From positions 1 through 43,850 of the forward strand of contig URXG01000014.1 of the NCBI GenBank assembly GCA_900551715.1: a stretch of DNA of 43,850 nucleotides, written 5' to 3'. The position numbers were made by a program, and so were the translations under genes. How positions within the stretch are numbered: the first letter of the stretch is position 1; every line of letters starts with the position of its first letter. A model generated the notes under the pieces. The model was not told where the DNA came from, searched no databases, and was given only the letters and a program-made list of their open reading frames with translations. Origin of the DNA: an uncultured Blautia sp. (GTDB taxonomy: Bacteria; Bacillota; Clostridia; Lachnospirales; Lachnospiraceae). Shown here piece by piece: positions 7,112 to 14,614 of the stretch.

Positions 7112-9568
7112 TTATATCTCCAAATATCCCATTTGGGGCTCATCCAACACACCAACATTCTCATCATAATAACCATCATTTAATATCAGTATCTCTTTAT
7201 CATTGCTCTCATATATAGCATTTCCCAGTTGATTTTTTCTTGTCTCAGAAATCCCCACCGTATATCTCTGCAATTTTCTCAAAATTCTCCTTTTATCTTC
7301 TGCTTTCATATATATTTGCGAATATTCATCTATTAGCCTTCTGACTTCTTCATTATATGGAACTATAACACTGACCTTATGATCATTGGCGATCACTTCA
7401 AATTCGCGACCTGCAGTTCCAAAAGCCTGTGGCAGTTTTGTTTTTAATTTACGATGATATTTTCGCTCACATTGCTTCTGTCCTATTTTATTTTCACCAA
7501 GTAATTCCACTAAATTGGTAGTTGTCCCGCAGATTTCTACAGGAAACTTTTCTTCATCTATTCTCAACTGAGAACGATAATTATAATAATAAGCTTTTAT
7601 AGCAGCTTCTGAATCTAACATACCACTAAATTTTTCAGGATTTAATTCATATTCATCTAATACTTTCTGTAATGCCGCCTGTGCATTTCTTATATCTCTT
7701 AGATTACTCAAATTTTCTACTGTTTCTGACATCTGAACAATATACACGACACCCATTTTCCCTAATTCTTTATGTCGGTTACATCTCCCTGCCGCCTGAA
7801 TAATATTATCCAATCCAGCTTTGGATCGAATTACACAACCAAAAGAAAAATTCACTCCAGCCTCAACAACCTGCGTACTGACACATATAACTTTCTTTGT
7901 TCTGTTTTTCAGAACTCGTTTTATTTTCTTTAGAACATCCAGTTTATTCTCAGGGCACATATTGTTACTCAGATGAAATAGTTCATATTCCTGAGAAGAA
8001 CATTCTTCTGATAATTTTTCAAAAACTTTCCTGGCACAGGTCGTTGTGTTTACAATAATTAACGTACTACCATATTCCACTGTCTGTTTCAGTGCAAAAC
8101 CTTTTAAATCATCTATCTCCATTTTTCCAGAGCACAGTTTTGTCTTATCCACGATCTCAACTCTTTTGAAGGCTTTTGCATATTTTTCAGCCTGTCCTGA
8201 CATTTCTGTGCATTGACAGATATTATTTTCTTTAAGCTCTGCCAACGTAGGTTGTGTAGCAGAACACAATACCACTGTTGTATTGCAAAACTGCGAAAGA
8301 AAATTCACTGCAAGATTGAATAATGCTGTACAGCTAACCGGAAATGCCTGTACCTCATCAAATATAATAATGCTATTACACAGACTGTGCATTCTGCGAA
8401 TACAACTTTTCTGATCAGAGAACAATGTATTCAGAATCTGAACGGCTGTCGTTACAACAATTGGAGAATCCCAGGTTTCTGTAAGATTACGATACTTTTC
8501 CTCATCTTCTTCCTCACAGATCACATTGCAATGATGCTCCAGAACAATTGAAGTATTTCCTACTGCCTTCCGGATTTCCTCTGCATTTTGTTCAAGAATA
8601 CTGTTAAATGGTGCTATATAAATAATTCGCTGTTTCCGTTTTTTCTGTGCATGATACAATGCAAACCTTAGACTGCTCAATGTTTTGCCTGCGCCTGTAG
8701 GAACTGTCAGACGATAAAGTTTCTGATCCGTTTCCGCTGACAGACGACAGGAATCTGATATTTCCTGTCGAAAGGCATTCAGTTGGCTGCCATTGTCAGG
8801 ATTGTTCTGAACTTCATTTTGAATGTATTGTTCATAATTAACAATACATTCCTGCCATATTCTCTGAGTTTCTTCCAATGAAATTCTCTTTGTTAAGGGA
8901 ATGTTTTGAAAAAAACATGCAGTATCTGTCCAGTCTCCATCAATCAGCAAAGAAAGTACCAATCTCAAGTACATTCCATTGTAAAAAAATCCACTTCCAC
9001 AATGCAATCCAGATGATGCACTTCTTTTGACAAAATCACTGATATTGTCAAAAATCTTTCGATAATCCTGTTTAGCCATCGAACAATATTTTTCCAACGA
9101 CTCTCTATCATAGACCCCCAAAAACTGTTCTTTAATGTAATCATAATCGATATTTTTCTTCCGACGCTGTTCCTGAAGGTTTTCACCACTTTCCAAATCA
9201 ATGCAATCACCGATTCCATGATGAAAATAAATCGCTGTACTGATAAACTCTGATACCGGTCCGCCTTTCAGTAATTCTCGTATCAACCAGCCACCTGCTG
9301 TTGAATGATCCAGTCCATGTCTATGTACCTGATCTCCCTCCTTCAGAATATTCAGAAAATCTGTCTGGTTCTCCATTCCCAATTTTCCTGTATCATGAAG
9401 CATTCCTGTCAGTTCCACAAGTGTCTTTAATTCCGGAATCTGACAAACATCCCGAGAAAAAGCAGCAACATTTCCCGCATGTTCTTTCATATACTGACAT
9501 CGCTGTGTTGTATAATCCACATGAGCTAAGTTTCTTTTTGTAGGAAGTTTTTCTTCTTCGTCTTTCAT
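7112..9568 (-). CDS. cas3: CRISPR-associated helicase/nuclease Cas3 (HD + DExD/H)
   Basis: Cas3 is recruited to Cascade-bound DNA and unwinds and degrades it. The 818-residue protein has an N-terminal HD nuclease domain with His30, His58-Asp59 (LHDTGK), His88 (LDHSTAG) and His116-His117. The superfamily 2 helicase follows, with Walker A PTGAGKT at 290-296, DEVQ box at 404-407, motif III LCSATQPT near 434, and motif VI QAAGRCNR at 591-598. All key residues are intact. It is the first gene of the cas operon; AAGGGG lies 6 nt before the ATG and a good promoter stands about 65 bp upstream. Its stop overlaps the alternative cas5c ATG. Confidence 0.97.
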   Translation of the reverse strand: MKDEEEKLPTKRNLAHVDYTTQRCQYMKEHAGNVAAFSRDVCQIPELKTLVELTGMLHDTGKLGMENQTDFLNILKEGDQVHRHGLDHSTAGGWLIRELLKGGPVSEFISTAIYFHHGIGDCIDLESGENLQEQRRKKNIDYDYIKEQFLGVYDRESLEKYCSMAKQDYRKIFDNISDFVKRSASSGLHCGSGFFYNGMYLRLVLSLLIDGDWTDTACFFQNIPLTKRISLEETQRIWQECIVNYEQYIQNEVQNNPDNGSQLNAFRQEISDSCRLSAETDQKLYRLTVPTGAGKTLSSLRFALYHAQKKRKQRIIYIAPFNSILEQNAEEIRKAVGNTSIVLEHHCNVICEEEDEEKYRNLTETWDSPIVVTTAVQILNTLFSDQKSCIRRMHSLCNSIIIFDEVQAFPVSCTALFNLAVNFLSQFCNTTVVLCSATQPTLAELKENNICQCTEMSGQAEKYAKAFKRVEIVDKTKLCSGKMEIDDLKGFALKQTVEYGSTLIIVNTTTCARKVFEKLSEECSSQEYELFHLSNNMCPENKLDVLKKIKRVLKNRTKKVICVSTQVVEAGVNFSFGCVIRSKAGLDNIIQAAGRCNRHKELGKMGVVYIVQMSETVENLSNLRDIRNAQAALQKVLDEYELNPEKFSGMLDSEAAIKAYYYNYRSQLRIDEEKFPVEICGTTTNLVELLGENKIGQKQCERKYHRKLKTKLPQAFGTAGREFEVIANDHKVSVIVPYNEEVRRLIDEYSQIYMKAEDKRRILRKLQRYTVGISETRKNQLGNAIYESNDKEILILNDGYYDENVGVLDEPQMGYLEI

Positions 9569-9632
9569 AAAATACCCCTTGTGTTATTTGGCTATATTTT
9601 CTTTGTTCATCTCTTATTCTTTATATATTTTT

Positions 9633-9661
9633 ACTATATACTATTCATTTTCAAAAGTCAA
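9633..9661 (-). promoter_or_regulatory. Probable promoter of the cas operon
   Basis: On the minus strand TTGACT (9661-9656) and TATAGT (9638-9633) are separated by 17 bp, a near-consensus sigma-A promoter. Transcription would start near 9626 and give a leader of about 60 nt before cas3. It is the best promoter between guaA and cas3 and lies directly after the pseudo-spacer match. Confidence 0.7.
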
Positions 9662-9676
9662 TTACAAAGTTAATTT

Positions 9677-9701
9677 TTTACATAATTTACAATAACATAA
9701 A
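9677..9701 (-). promoter_or_regulatory. Putative Cascade target site upstream of the cas promoter
   Basis: Read on the minus strand from 9698 to 9677, this site matches the pseudo-spacer at 9775-9754 at 18 of 22 positions. Mismatches are at positions 6, 12, 13 and 18. The three bases 5' of it are TTT (9701-9699), close to the TTC PAM known for type I-C. It ends 15 bp before the -35 box of the cas promoter; a full-length R-loop of 34 nt would reach to about 9665. Cascade bound here would be expected to hinder RNA polymerase. The match is what I see; repression is inferred. Confidence 0.6.
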
Positions 9702-9716
9702 TCATAAAAATGACAC

Positions 9717-9750
9717 AAAAAAAGCAACTGATTTTTCCATCAATTGCTTT
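9717..9750 (-). terminator. Intrinsic terminator after the pseudo-spacer
   Basis: On the minus strand AAAGCAATTGAT (9750-9739) and ATCAGTTGCTTT (9732-9721) form a 12-bp stem with one G-U pair, followed by a run of seven T (9723-9717). It is fully paired only as a minus-strand RNA, where the G-U pair forms. It would end the crRNA-like RNA before the cas promoter. Confidence 0.75.
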
Positions 9751-9806
9751 TCATTTAAATAAGATACAACAACATTTTTCAACTCACAGATATTTTCATA
9801 TCTGAC
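9717..9806 (-). ncRNA. CreR-like crRNA-type guide: repeat-like hairpin, pseudo-spacer, terminator
   Basis: On the minus strand the element reads, in order: a 31-nt repeat-like unit (9806-9776), about 25 nt of unique sequence (9775-9751), and an intrinsic terminator. The unit shares GTCAG at its start and GTGAGTTGAAA at its end with the CRISPR repeats of the window. Its stem, however, is CAGATAT/ATATCTG with a GAAA tetraloop instead of CAGCCCC/GGGGCTG with a 5-nt loop, so base pairing is kept although the bases changed. The handle Cas5c would leave (TGAGTTGAAAA) differs from the array handle only in the last base. The unique part begins ATGTTGTTGTATC and matches the region before the cas promoter. 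Standalone crRNA-like RNAs that direct Cascade or Cas12 to cas promoters (CreR) or toxin promoters (CreA) are known. I see no strong promoter of its own; it could come from read-through of guaA. Confidence 0.65.
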
Positions 9807-9808
9807 AC

Positions 9809-9846
9809 AAAAAAGAGTACAGGAATTAATCCCATACTCTTTTTTT
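9809..9846 (-). terminator. Terminator downstream of guaA
   Basis: On the minus strand an A-rich 5' side and AGAGTA (9840-9835) pair with TACTCT (9819-9814), with a few extra pairs inside (GGGA with TTCC), followed by TTTTTT. It begins about 32 bp after the guaA stop and directly precedes the repeat-like element, so any guaA read-through would enter that element. Confidence 0.8.
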
Positions 9847-9877
9847 AATTTTCATTTTTTATTATCAATTTATAACT

Positions 9878-11455
9878 TTACTCAAATTCAATCGTTCCCG
9901 GCGGTTTGCTGGTGAGATCGTAGAATACACGGTTAACTCCTTTAACCTCATTGATAATACGGTTCATGACTTTATTGAGTACGGAGTACGGGATTTCCGC
10001 AGACTCAGCGGTCATGAAGTCGATTGTTTTTACTGCACGAAGGGCAACTGCATAATCATATGTTCTGAAATCGCCCATAACACCTACACTGCGCATATTG
10101 GTCAGTGCTGCAAAGTACTGGTTCGGCATCCAGGATGGAGCTTCACCATGTTCTTCTTTGTATTCAGCTGCTGCCTTGTCTACTTCTTCACGATAGATGT
10201 AATCAGCATCCTGAACAATCTTGACTTTTTCTGCTGTCACTTCTCCGATGATACGGATTCCAAGTCCCGGTCCCGGGAATGGCTGACGGAATACCAGTTT
10301 TTCCGGAATTCCAAGTTCCAGTCCTGCTTTACGGACCTCATCTTTAAACAGATCACGAAGTGGCTCGATAATTTCTTTGAAATCTACGAAATCCGGGAGA
10401 CCGCCTACATTGTGATGGGATTTGATCACTGCAGATTCCCCGCCAAGACCACTCTCGACAACATCAGGATAAATGGTTCCCTGTGCAAGGAAATCCACTG
10501 CTCCGATCTTCTTTGCTTCTTCTTCAAAGATACGGATAAATTCTTCACCAATGATCTTACGCTTTGCTTCTGGTTCTGTAACTCCGGCAAGCTTATCATA
10601 ATATCTCTGCTGTGCATTGACACGAATGAAGTTCAGATCAAACTGACCATTTGGTCCGAATACACCCTCTACCTCATCTCCTTCGTCTTTACGAAGAAGA
10701 CCGTGATCAACAAATACACAAGTCAGCTGTTTACCAATCGCTCTGGAAAGGAGACCTGCTGCTACAGAAGAATCCACTCCGCCTGACAGTGCAAGAAGGA
10801 CTTTTCCATCGCCAACTTTTTCTCTGATTTCCTTTACCGTATGCTCAACAAAAGCATCCATCTTCCAATCTCCGGCGCATCCGCAGACACCAAGTACAAA
10901 GTTGGACAGCATTGTTTTGCCTTCTACAGTGTGAAGGACTTCCGGATGGAACTGAATCGCATACAGACCCTTTGCAGCATTTTCTGCTGTAGCTACCGGG
11001 CAGTCTGCTGTATGTGCAGAAATTTCAAATCCCGGTGCAACTTCAGAAATATAATCTGTATGGCTCATCCAGCAGATTGTTTTTTCTGAGACATTTTTGA
11101 AGATCTTGGAATCTTTTTTGTCGATCAGAACCTCTGTTTTACCATATTCACTGACCTCTGCTTTTTCAACTTTGCCGCCAAGAACATGCATCATAAGCTG
11201 TGCTCCGTAGCAGAGTCCAAGTACTGGAATACCAAGTTCAAATAATTCTTTCTGGTAAGTCGGTGAATCGGGTTCGTAGCAGCTGTTGGGACCACCTGTA
11301 AGAATGATTCCTTTCGGATTCATCTCTTTGATCTTTGCAAGATCGGTTTTGTAAGAATAAATCTCGCAGTATACATTACATTCTCTAACACGTCTTGCAA
11401 CCAGCTGATTGTACTGACCACCAAAATCAATTACAATAACTAATTCTCTTTTCAA
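9878..11455 (-). CDS. guaA: GMP synthase (glutamine-hydrolysing)
   Basis: GuaA converts XMP to GMP using ATP and ammonia taken from glutamine, the last step of guanine nucleotide synthesis. The 525-residue protein has an N-terminal class I glutaminase domain with the nucleophile Cys82 in GLCYGAQ and the His-Glu pair in IQFHPEV, then an ATP-pyrophosphatase domain with the P-loop LSGGVDSS near 224, and the C-terminal dimerisation domain ending KPPGTIEFE. It starts with TTG at 11455, six nt after AGGAGGA (11467-11461). It stands alone, with its own promoter and terminator. Confidence 0.97.
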   Translation of the reverse strand: MKRELVIVIDFGGQYNQLVARRVRECNVYCEIYSYKTDLAKIKEMNPKGIILTGGPNSCYEPDSPTYQKELFELGIPVLGLCYGAQLMMHVLGGKVEKAEVSEYGKTEVLIDKKDSKIFKNVSEKTICWMSHTDYISEVAPGFEISAHTADCPVATAENAAKGLYAIQFHPEVLHTVEGKTMLSNFVLGVCGCAGDWKMDAFVEHTVKEIREKVGDGKVLLALSGGVDSSVAAGLLSRAIGKQLTCVFVDHGLLRKDEGDEVEGVFGPNGQFDLNFIRVNAQQRYYDKLAGVTEPEAKRKIIGEEFIRIFEEEAKKIGAVDFLAQGTIYPDVVESGLGGESAVIKSHHNVGGLPDFVDFKEIIEPLRDLFKDEVRKAGLELGIPEKLVFRQPFPGPGLGIRIIGEVTAEKVKIVQDADYIYREEVDKAAAEYKEEHGEAPSWMPNQYFAALTNMRSVGVMGDFRTYDYAVALRAVKTIDFMTAESAEIPYSVLNKVMNRIINEVKGVNRVFYDLTSKPPGTIEFE

Positions 11456-11505
11456 GGCTTTCCTCCTGTTTTTCCTTATAACATCTTCTTTGGAATCTGT
11501 TCTAC

Positions 11506-11534
11506 ATTATAAATGAGTAGAGGAACTTTTACAA
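11506..11534 (-). promoter_or_regulatory. guaA promoter
   Basis: On the minus strand TTGTAA (11534-11529) and a perfect TATAAT (11511-11506) are 17 bp apart, about 50 bp before the guaA start. I looked for a purine riboswitch in the upstream 400 bp and saw none of its conserved core. Confidence 0.75.
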
Positions 11535-11783
11535 CGTCTAATTTCAACAGAAAAAGCTTATTTTCATTTTCACTTCATAAAATTTATATCTTTTTTACAA
11601 ATTTCTCACCTTTTCTTCAACTTCTTATCACAGTTTTATCACAGATTTCCGGTATATTAATAAGCAAATAAAGCAACCGCTTTTTTACATAGATTATTTT
11701 CTTTTTCATACTCGCCGGGCTCAGTTGCCCGGCCCTCCTTCTTTTTATGGGTCTTTTGTTTTACACAGAAGTCCCTTTTTTGA
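11535..11783. other. Intergenic region with a direct repeat and a GC-rich hairpin
   Basis: This stretch between the divergent guaA and DUF554 promoters has no credible gene. TTATCACAG occurs twice, at 11625-11633 and 11636-11644, a spacing of 11 bp (one helical turn), which could be a tandem operator. Further right GCCGGGC (11714-11720) and GCCCGGC (11727-11733) make a perfect 7-bp stem with a 6-nt loop in otherwise AT-rich DNA. A TATATTAAT sequence near 11653 could be a plus-strand -10 box for a short RNA containing this hairpin, but no clear -35 supports it. Confidence 0.4.
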
Positions 11784-11812
11784 TTTACTTTTTTCTTTTT
11801 TCTATATATAAT
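11784..11812 (+). promoter_or_regulatory. Promoter of the DUF554 gene
   Basis: TTTACT (11784-11789) and a perfect TATAAT (11807-11812) are 17 bp apart, 44 bp before the chosen start codon. Confidence 0.65.
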
Positions 11813-11856
11813 GTAGTAAGATTTTTCAGTGAACATACGTGTGGGAGGATTTTACT

Positions 11857-12582
11857 ATGTTTGGGCTTGGAACCCTGATCAACACCGGAGCAGTAATTGC
11901 AGGTGGTCTTATTGGAATGACTTTAAAAAAAGGTATACCGGAAAGCTGCCGTGAAGTTTTGATGGAGGCTTGTAGTGTTTCGACCATTTTTATTGGTATC
12001 GGCGGTGTTTTATCCAAAATGCTGGTTATCCATAATGGAACCCTGGAGACTCAGGGGACTATGCTGCTGATTTTTTCTCTGATTCTCGGAAGTCTTGCAG
12101 GAAGTCTTCTTAATATTGAAATGAAGCTGGAAGAGTTTGGAGAATTTTTGAATAAAAAATTTCATACCGAAGGCGATTCTCTTTTTGTAGAAGGCTTTGT
12201 CACCTGTACTTTGGTTATATGTATCGGCGCCATGTCTATTGTTGGCTCCATTGAAGATGGCCTTACCGGAAACGCTTCTACCCTGATTGCGAAAGCCACG
12301 CTGGACTTTGTCATTGTTCTGGTTTTTGCCTCCACCCTCGGCAAGGGTGTTGTTTTTTCTGCTTTGCCATTATTCTTATATCAGGGAAGTATTACTCTTA
12401 TCGCCGCCCTGTGCGGCAACTTTATGAGCATAGAACTGGTTAACTGGCTTTCTTATGTAGGATCAGCTCTTATTTTCTGTGTAGGTATTAATATTGCCTT
12501 CGGCAAAAAATTTGCTGTAGGAAACATGCTTCCGGCACTTCTTGTGCCCGTTTTTTATTCTGTAATAAAAAATTTTCTGTAA
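11857..12582 (+). CDS. DUF554 family integral membrane protein
   Basis: This 241-residue protein is very hydrophobic, with about seven predicted membrane segments, and opens MFGLGTLINTGAVIAGGLIGM, the hallmark of the DUF554 (YdfK-like) family. Members are found across Firmicutes; a transport role is often guessed but the substrate is not established. I choose the ATG at 11857 because GGGAGG (11843-11848) is 8 nt upstream; an upstream GTG would add six residues with no better site. It stands alone between its own promoter and a terminator-like hairpin. Confidence 0.85.
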   Translation: MFGLGTLINTGAVIAGGLIGMTLKKGIPESCREVLMEACSVSTIFIGIGGVLSKMLVIHNGTLETQGTMLLIFSLILGSLAGSLLNIEMKLEEFGEFLNKKFHTEGDSLFVEGFVTCTLVICIGAMSIVGSIEDGLTGNASTLIAKATLDFVIVLVFASTLGKGVVFSALPLFLYQGSITLIAALCGNFMSIELVNWLSYVGSALIFCVGINIAFGKKFAVGNMLPALLVPVFYSVIKNFL

Positions 12583-12599
12583 AGACAGCTAGCCCAAAA

Positions 12600-12634
12600 C
12601 GAAACCCCATGGACTGATCCTCCATGGGGTTTCA
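12600..12634 (+). terminator. Terminator-like hairpin after the DUF554 gene
   Basis: GAAACCCCATGG and CCATGGGGTTTC form a 12-bp perfect stem with a short loop, 18 bp after the stop codon. The T run after it is short and broken, so termination may be moderate. Confidence 0.65.
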
Positions 12635-12799
12635 TTGCATTAGTTTGGAATTATTTCTTCCTTGGTTATTATTATACTATAATAAATTCTGCTCTATGTC
12701 AATCCCTGTACACTTGTTTTAGCCAGCCTCGTGTTACCTGTAAATGGTAACCCAGCCTCAATGTAGTTATAATACAGTTAATTGAAAGAGGAAAAGTGT

Positions 12800-13075
12800 A
12801 TGGGATTAATGGATCGGGACTATATGAATCGAATACCGGAGGAACGAGAAGCTGAGCATAAATCCAAAATGTCAGAAGAACAAAAAAAGAAAACAGGAAT
12901 TGACCAGATCCATCCCCATTTATGCAGGCATACTTTTGCTACTGTTTATATTATAGGTGGTGGCAGTCTGGAAATGCTTCGGTTGCTCCTGGGACATCCT
13001 GGACACCTTTATATATCTGTACAACGAAAAAACACCGTCCCCGCAGCTCCTATGTCTGCAAAAACAGTGCTTTAA
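12800..13075 (+). pseudogene. Remnant of a tyrosine recombinase (phage/ICE integrase), chimeric
   Basis: The frame has an ATG at 12800 preceded by GAGGAAAAG and gives about 91 residues. The first 35 (MGLMDRDYMNRIPEEREAE and on) are charged and do not look like an integrase. From about residue 37 the sequence HPHLCRHTFAT, then GGSLEMLRLLLGH, is the C-terminal catalytic box of tyrosine recombinases, with the conserved R-H and the later H. The nucleophilic tyrosine region is lost, the rest of the catalytic domain is missing, and the frame drifts into unrelated sequence. It ends 1 bp from the 3' end of tRNA-Lys, the classical integration position. I read it as the scar of an old integrated element fused to an unrelated short reading frame. 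Confidence 0.65.
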
Positions 13076-13076
13076 G

Positions 13077-13149
13077 TGCGCCTTCAGGGGTTCGAACCCT
13101 GGACACCCTGATTAAGAGTCAGGTGCTCTACCAACTGAGCTAAAAGCGC
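13077..13149 (-). tRNA. tRNA-Lys (CTT)
   Basis: On the minus strand the 73-nt sequence folds as a cloverleaf: acceptor GCGCTTT with AAGGCGC, D arm with AGCTCAGTTGGTAGAGC, anticodon stem CCTGA/TCAGG with loop CTCTTAA (anticodon CTT, lysine), and T arm CAGGGTTCGAACCCCTG. The discriminator is A and CCA is not encoded. The 3' end abuts an integrase remnant, suggesting the tRNA was an attachment site. Confidence 0.95.
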
Positions 13150-13261
13150 ATATTTATGAAATTTACGTTGTGCTGTTTTCTCAACGCAAGAATTATTATA
13201 TGAAACCTCGACAGAAAAGTCAAGAAAAATTTTATATTTTTTTCAAAAAATTTATGATCTG

Positions 13262-13423
13262 TTATTTTTCTTCTTTTTTTGAGGATAGCGCATCCAGCAT
13301 TTTTGCCAGTTCCTTGGCATTTTTACGTATTTTGCAGAAACGACTGTCCATTTTTTTGTGTTCATAGCAGAATTGGGCTATGGTGGAATACATACGGTTC
13401 TGATTCTTTTTAAATGTCATCGC
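13262..13423 (-). CDS. Small basic hypothetical protein (doubtful)
   Basis: An open frame of 53 codons starts at ATG 13423 (or at a TTG at 13456, giving 64). The product is lysine-rich and mostly helical, ending KMLDALSSKKEEK. The ribosome site is weak (AGGTG, close to the ATG). It lies between tRNA-Lys and trmB, on the same strand as both. I do not recognise a family; it could be a real small protein or chance. Confidence 0.3.
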   Translation of the reverse strand, partial: AMTFKKNQNRMYSTIAQFCYEHKKMDSRFCKIRKNAKELAKMLDALSSKKEEK

Positions 13424-13508
13424 ACCTGATCTCTTTTCTGTTACTGTGAACAGCAACCTGTTTTTCTATAATATGCGATAATACCTGAAAAGTTGCAGAA
13501 AACAGATC

Positions 13509-13526
13509 TCCGGGGAATTTCCCCGA
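13509..13526 (-). terminator. Possible terminator downstream of trmB
   Basis: CGGGGAATTTCCCCG (13511-13525) is a perfect palindrome. On the minus strand it is followed after a few bases by a TTTT run. It lies about 70 bp beyond the trmB stop. The T run is short, so this is tentative. Confidence 0.4.
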
Positions 13527-13593
13527 AGCCTGTTTCCAGAAACGATTTCTGTCCCATCTCCCAGAGCCATTTCCACCGCACAATTGGATTCCC

Positions 13594-14247
13594 CTATCTA
13601 CAGGCTACCAGTTTACAGATCGGATTTCCCATGGAAGAGAATTTCTCTTCGTATTCTGTCATAACGTTTCCTTCCATCATTGCATCTTCATGATGAAGGT
13701 CAAAGGTGTGTGCCATCAGTTTCCATCCAGCAGCCTCTACCTCTTCCAGAGAAAATTCAAACAGGTCTCTGTTGTCTGTCTTGAATTCCACTCTTCCCTC
13801 CGGAGCCAGGATCTCATTATATCTGGCAAGAAATTCTCTGGATGTAAGGCGTCTTTTGGCATGACGGGCTTTGGGCCATGGGTCGGAAAAATTCAGATAA
13901 ATACGTTCTACTTCACCTTTATCAAAAACTTCCGGCAGAAGTCTGGCATCCATACACATAAATTTCAGATTATCCAGATGTATCCCCTCTGTCTCCAGCT
14001 TCTCCCGTTTCTGGAGTGCCCGGAGAAGCACACTGTCATACATTTCAATTCCTACATAATTAATATCCGGATGAAGTCTCGCCATATCCATCAGGAAACG
14101 TCCCTTTCCCATTCCTACTTCTATATAAATGGGCTGCTCTTTCGGAAACTGCTCTGCCCACTTTGCTTTACATTCTGTTGGTGTCTGTACCACATAGCTG
14201 CTTTCTGTAATGGCATCTTTGGCACCGGGTATATTTCGTAATCTCAT
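13594..14247 (-). CDS. trmB: tRNA (guanine-N7-)-methyltransferase
   Basis: TrmB methylates G46 in the variable loop of many tRNAs using S-adenosylmethionine. The 217-residue protein shows the SAM-binding motif IEVGMGKGRF, then GIEMYDSVLLRA, and the family signature LNFSDPWPKARHAKRRL, with the C-terminal TEYEEKFSSMGNPI expected for this family. Length is normal. It is transcribed alone on the minus strand, and a mobile element lies in its upstream region (14349-14614). Confidence 0.95.
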   Translation of the reverse strand: MRLRNIPGAKDAITESSYVVQTPTECKAKWAEQFPKEQPIYIEVGMGKGRFLMDMARLHPDINYVGIEMYDSVLLRALQKREKLETEGIHLDNLKFMCMDARLLPEVFDKGEVERIYLNFSDPWPKARHAKRRLTSREFLARYNEILAPEGRVEFKTDNRDLFEFSLEEVEAAGWKLMAHTFDLHHEDAMMEGNVMTEYEEKFSSMGNPICKLVACR

Positions 14248-14348
14248 ATTTTCTGTTCTCCTGTCCGCTTAATTTATCCTGTATAACTGATATTATATTC
14301 AATAACTTTCTGAGAAACATCTCTGATGATAACTCCCAATTATCATAC

Positions 14349-14614
14349 GTTATTGTTCACGACCTTCACCGTAACGAGGTCAAAATCCATTCCATATCAC
14401 CTTCAGTGATGGGATTTTGCCCCATATGTCTCGGGATTTTGCCATATTCATGGCAAAACACCTCGCAGATTCAAGAATGCCTCGGCATTCTTGCTGCGAG
14501 GTGCGCGTCATGCAATTGCATGACATACTTCTACTGCGCACCTCTGCAATCCTGCCGGAGGCTATATCAGCTGGGGGGATTGACTCCCAGCTGATATTAC
14601 CTGTGAACAGTAAC
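14349..14614. mobile_element. MITE-like hairpin-rich element, 266 bp, with 8-bp target duplication
   Basis: The element starts GTTATTGTTCA (14349-14359) and ends TGAACAGTAAC (14604-14614), which are inverted repeats with one mismatch in 11. TATCATAC stands immediately outside both ends (14341-14348 and 14615-14622), an 8-bp target site duplication. Inside there is no gene but a chain of strong palindromes: CACCTCGCAG/CTGCGAGGTG enclosing CAAGAATGCC/GGCATTCTTG, a perfect 18-bp palindrome GTCATGCAATTGCATGAC, GAGGTGCGC/GCGCACCTC, and TATCAGCTGGG/CCCAGCTGATA. This fits a non-autonomous element moved by a transposase elsewhere. Related heads occur at 34318 and 42608. Confidence 0.8.

Noticed and set aside
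9569..9716. A small toxin (CreT-like) gene as the target of the crRNA-like RNA
   Set aside because: No short reading frame with a ribosome site lies between the target site and cas3; the promoter there leads straight into cas3, which fits self-regulation better.
10148..10786. 212-codon frame antisense to guaA
   Set aside because: It is cysteine- and phenylalanine-rich, has no ribosome site and lies wholly opposite a highly conserved gene.
11456..11856. Possible purine riboswitch upstream of guaA
   Set aside because: The conserved loop and junction sequences are not found on the minus strand; only a plain promoter is seen.
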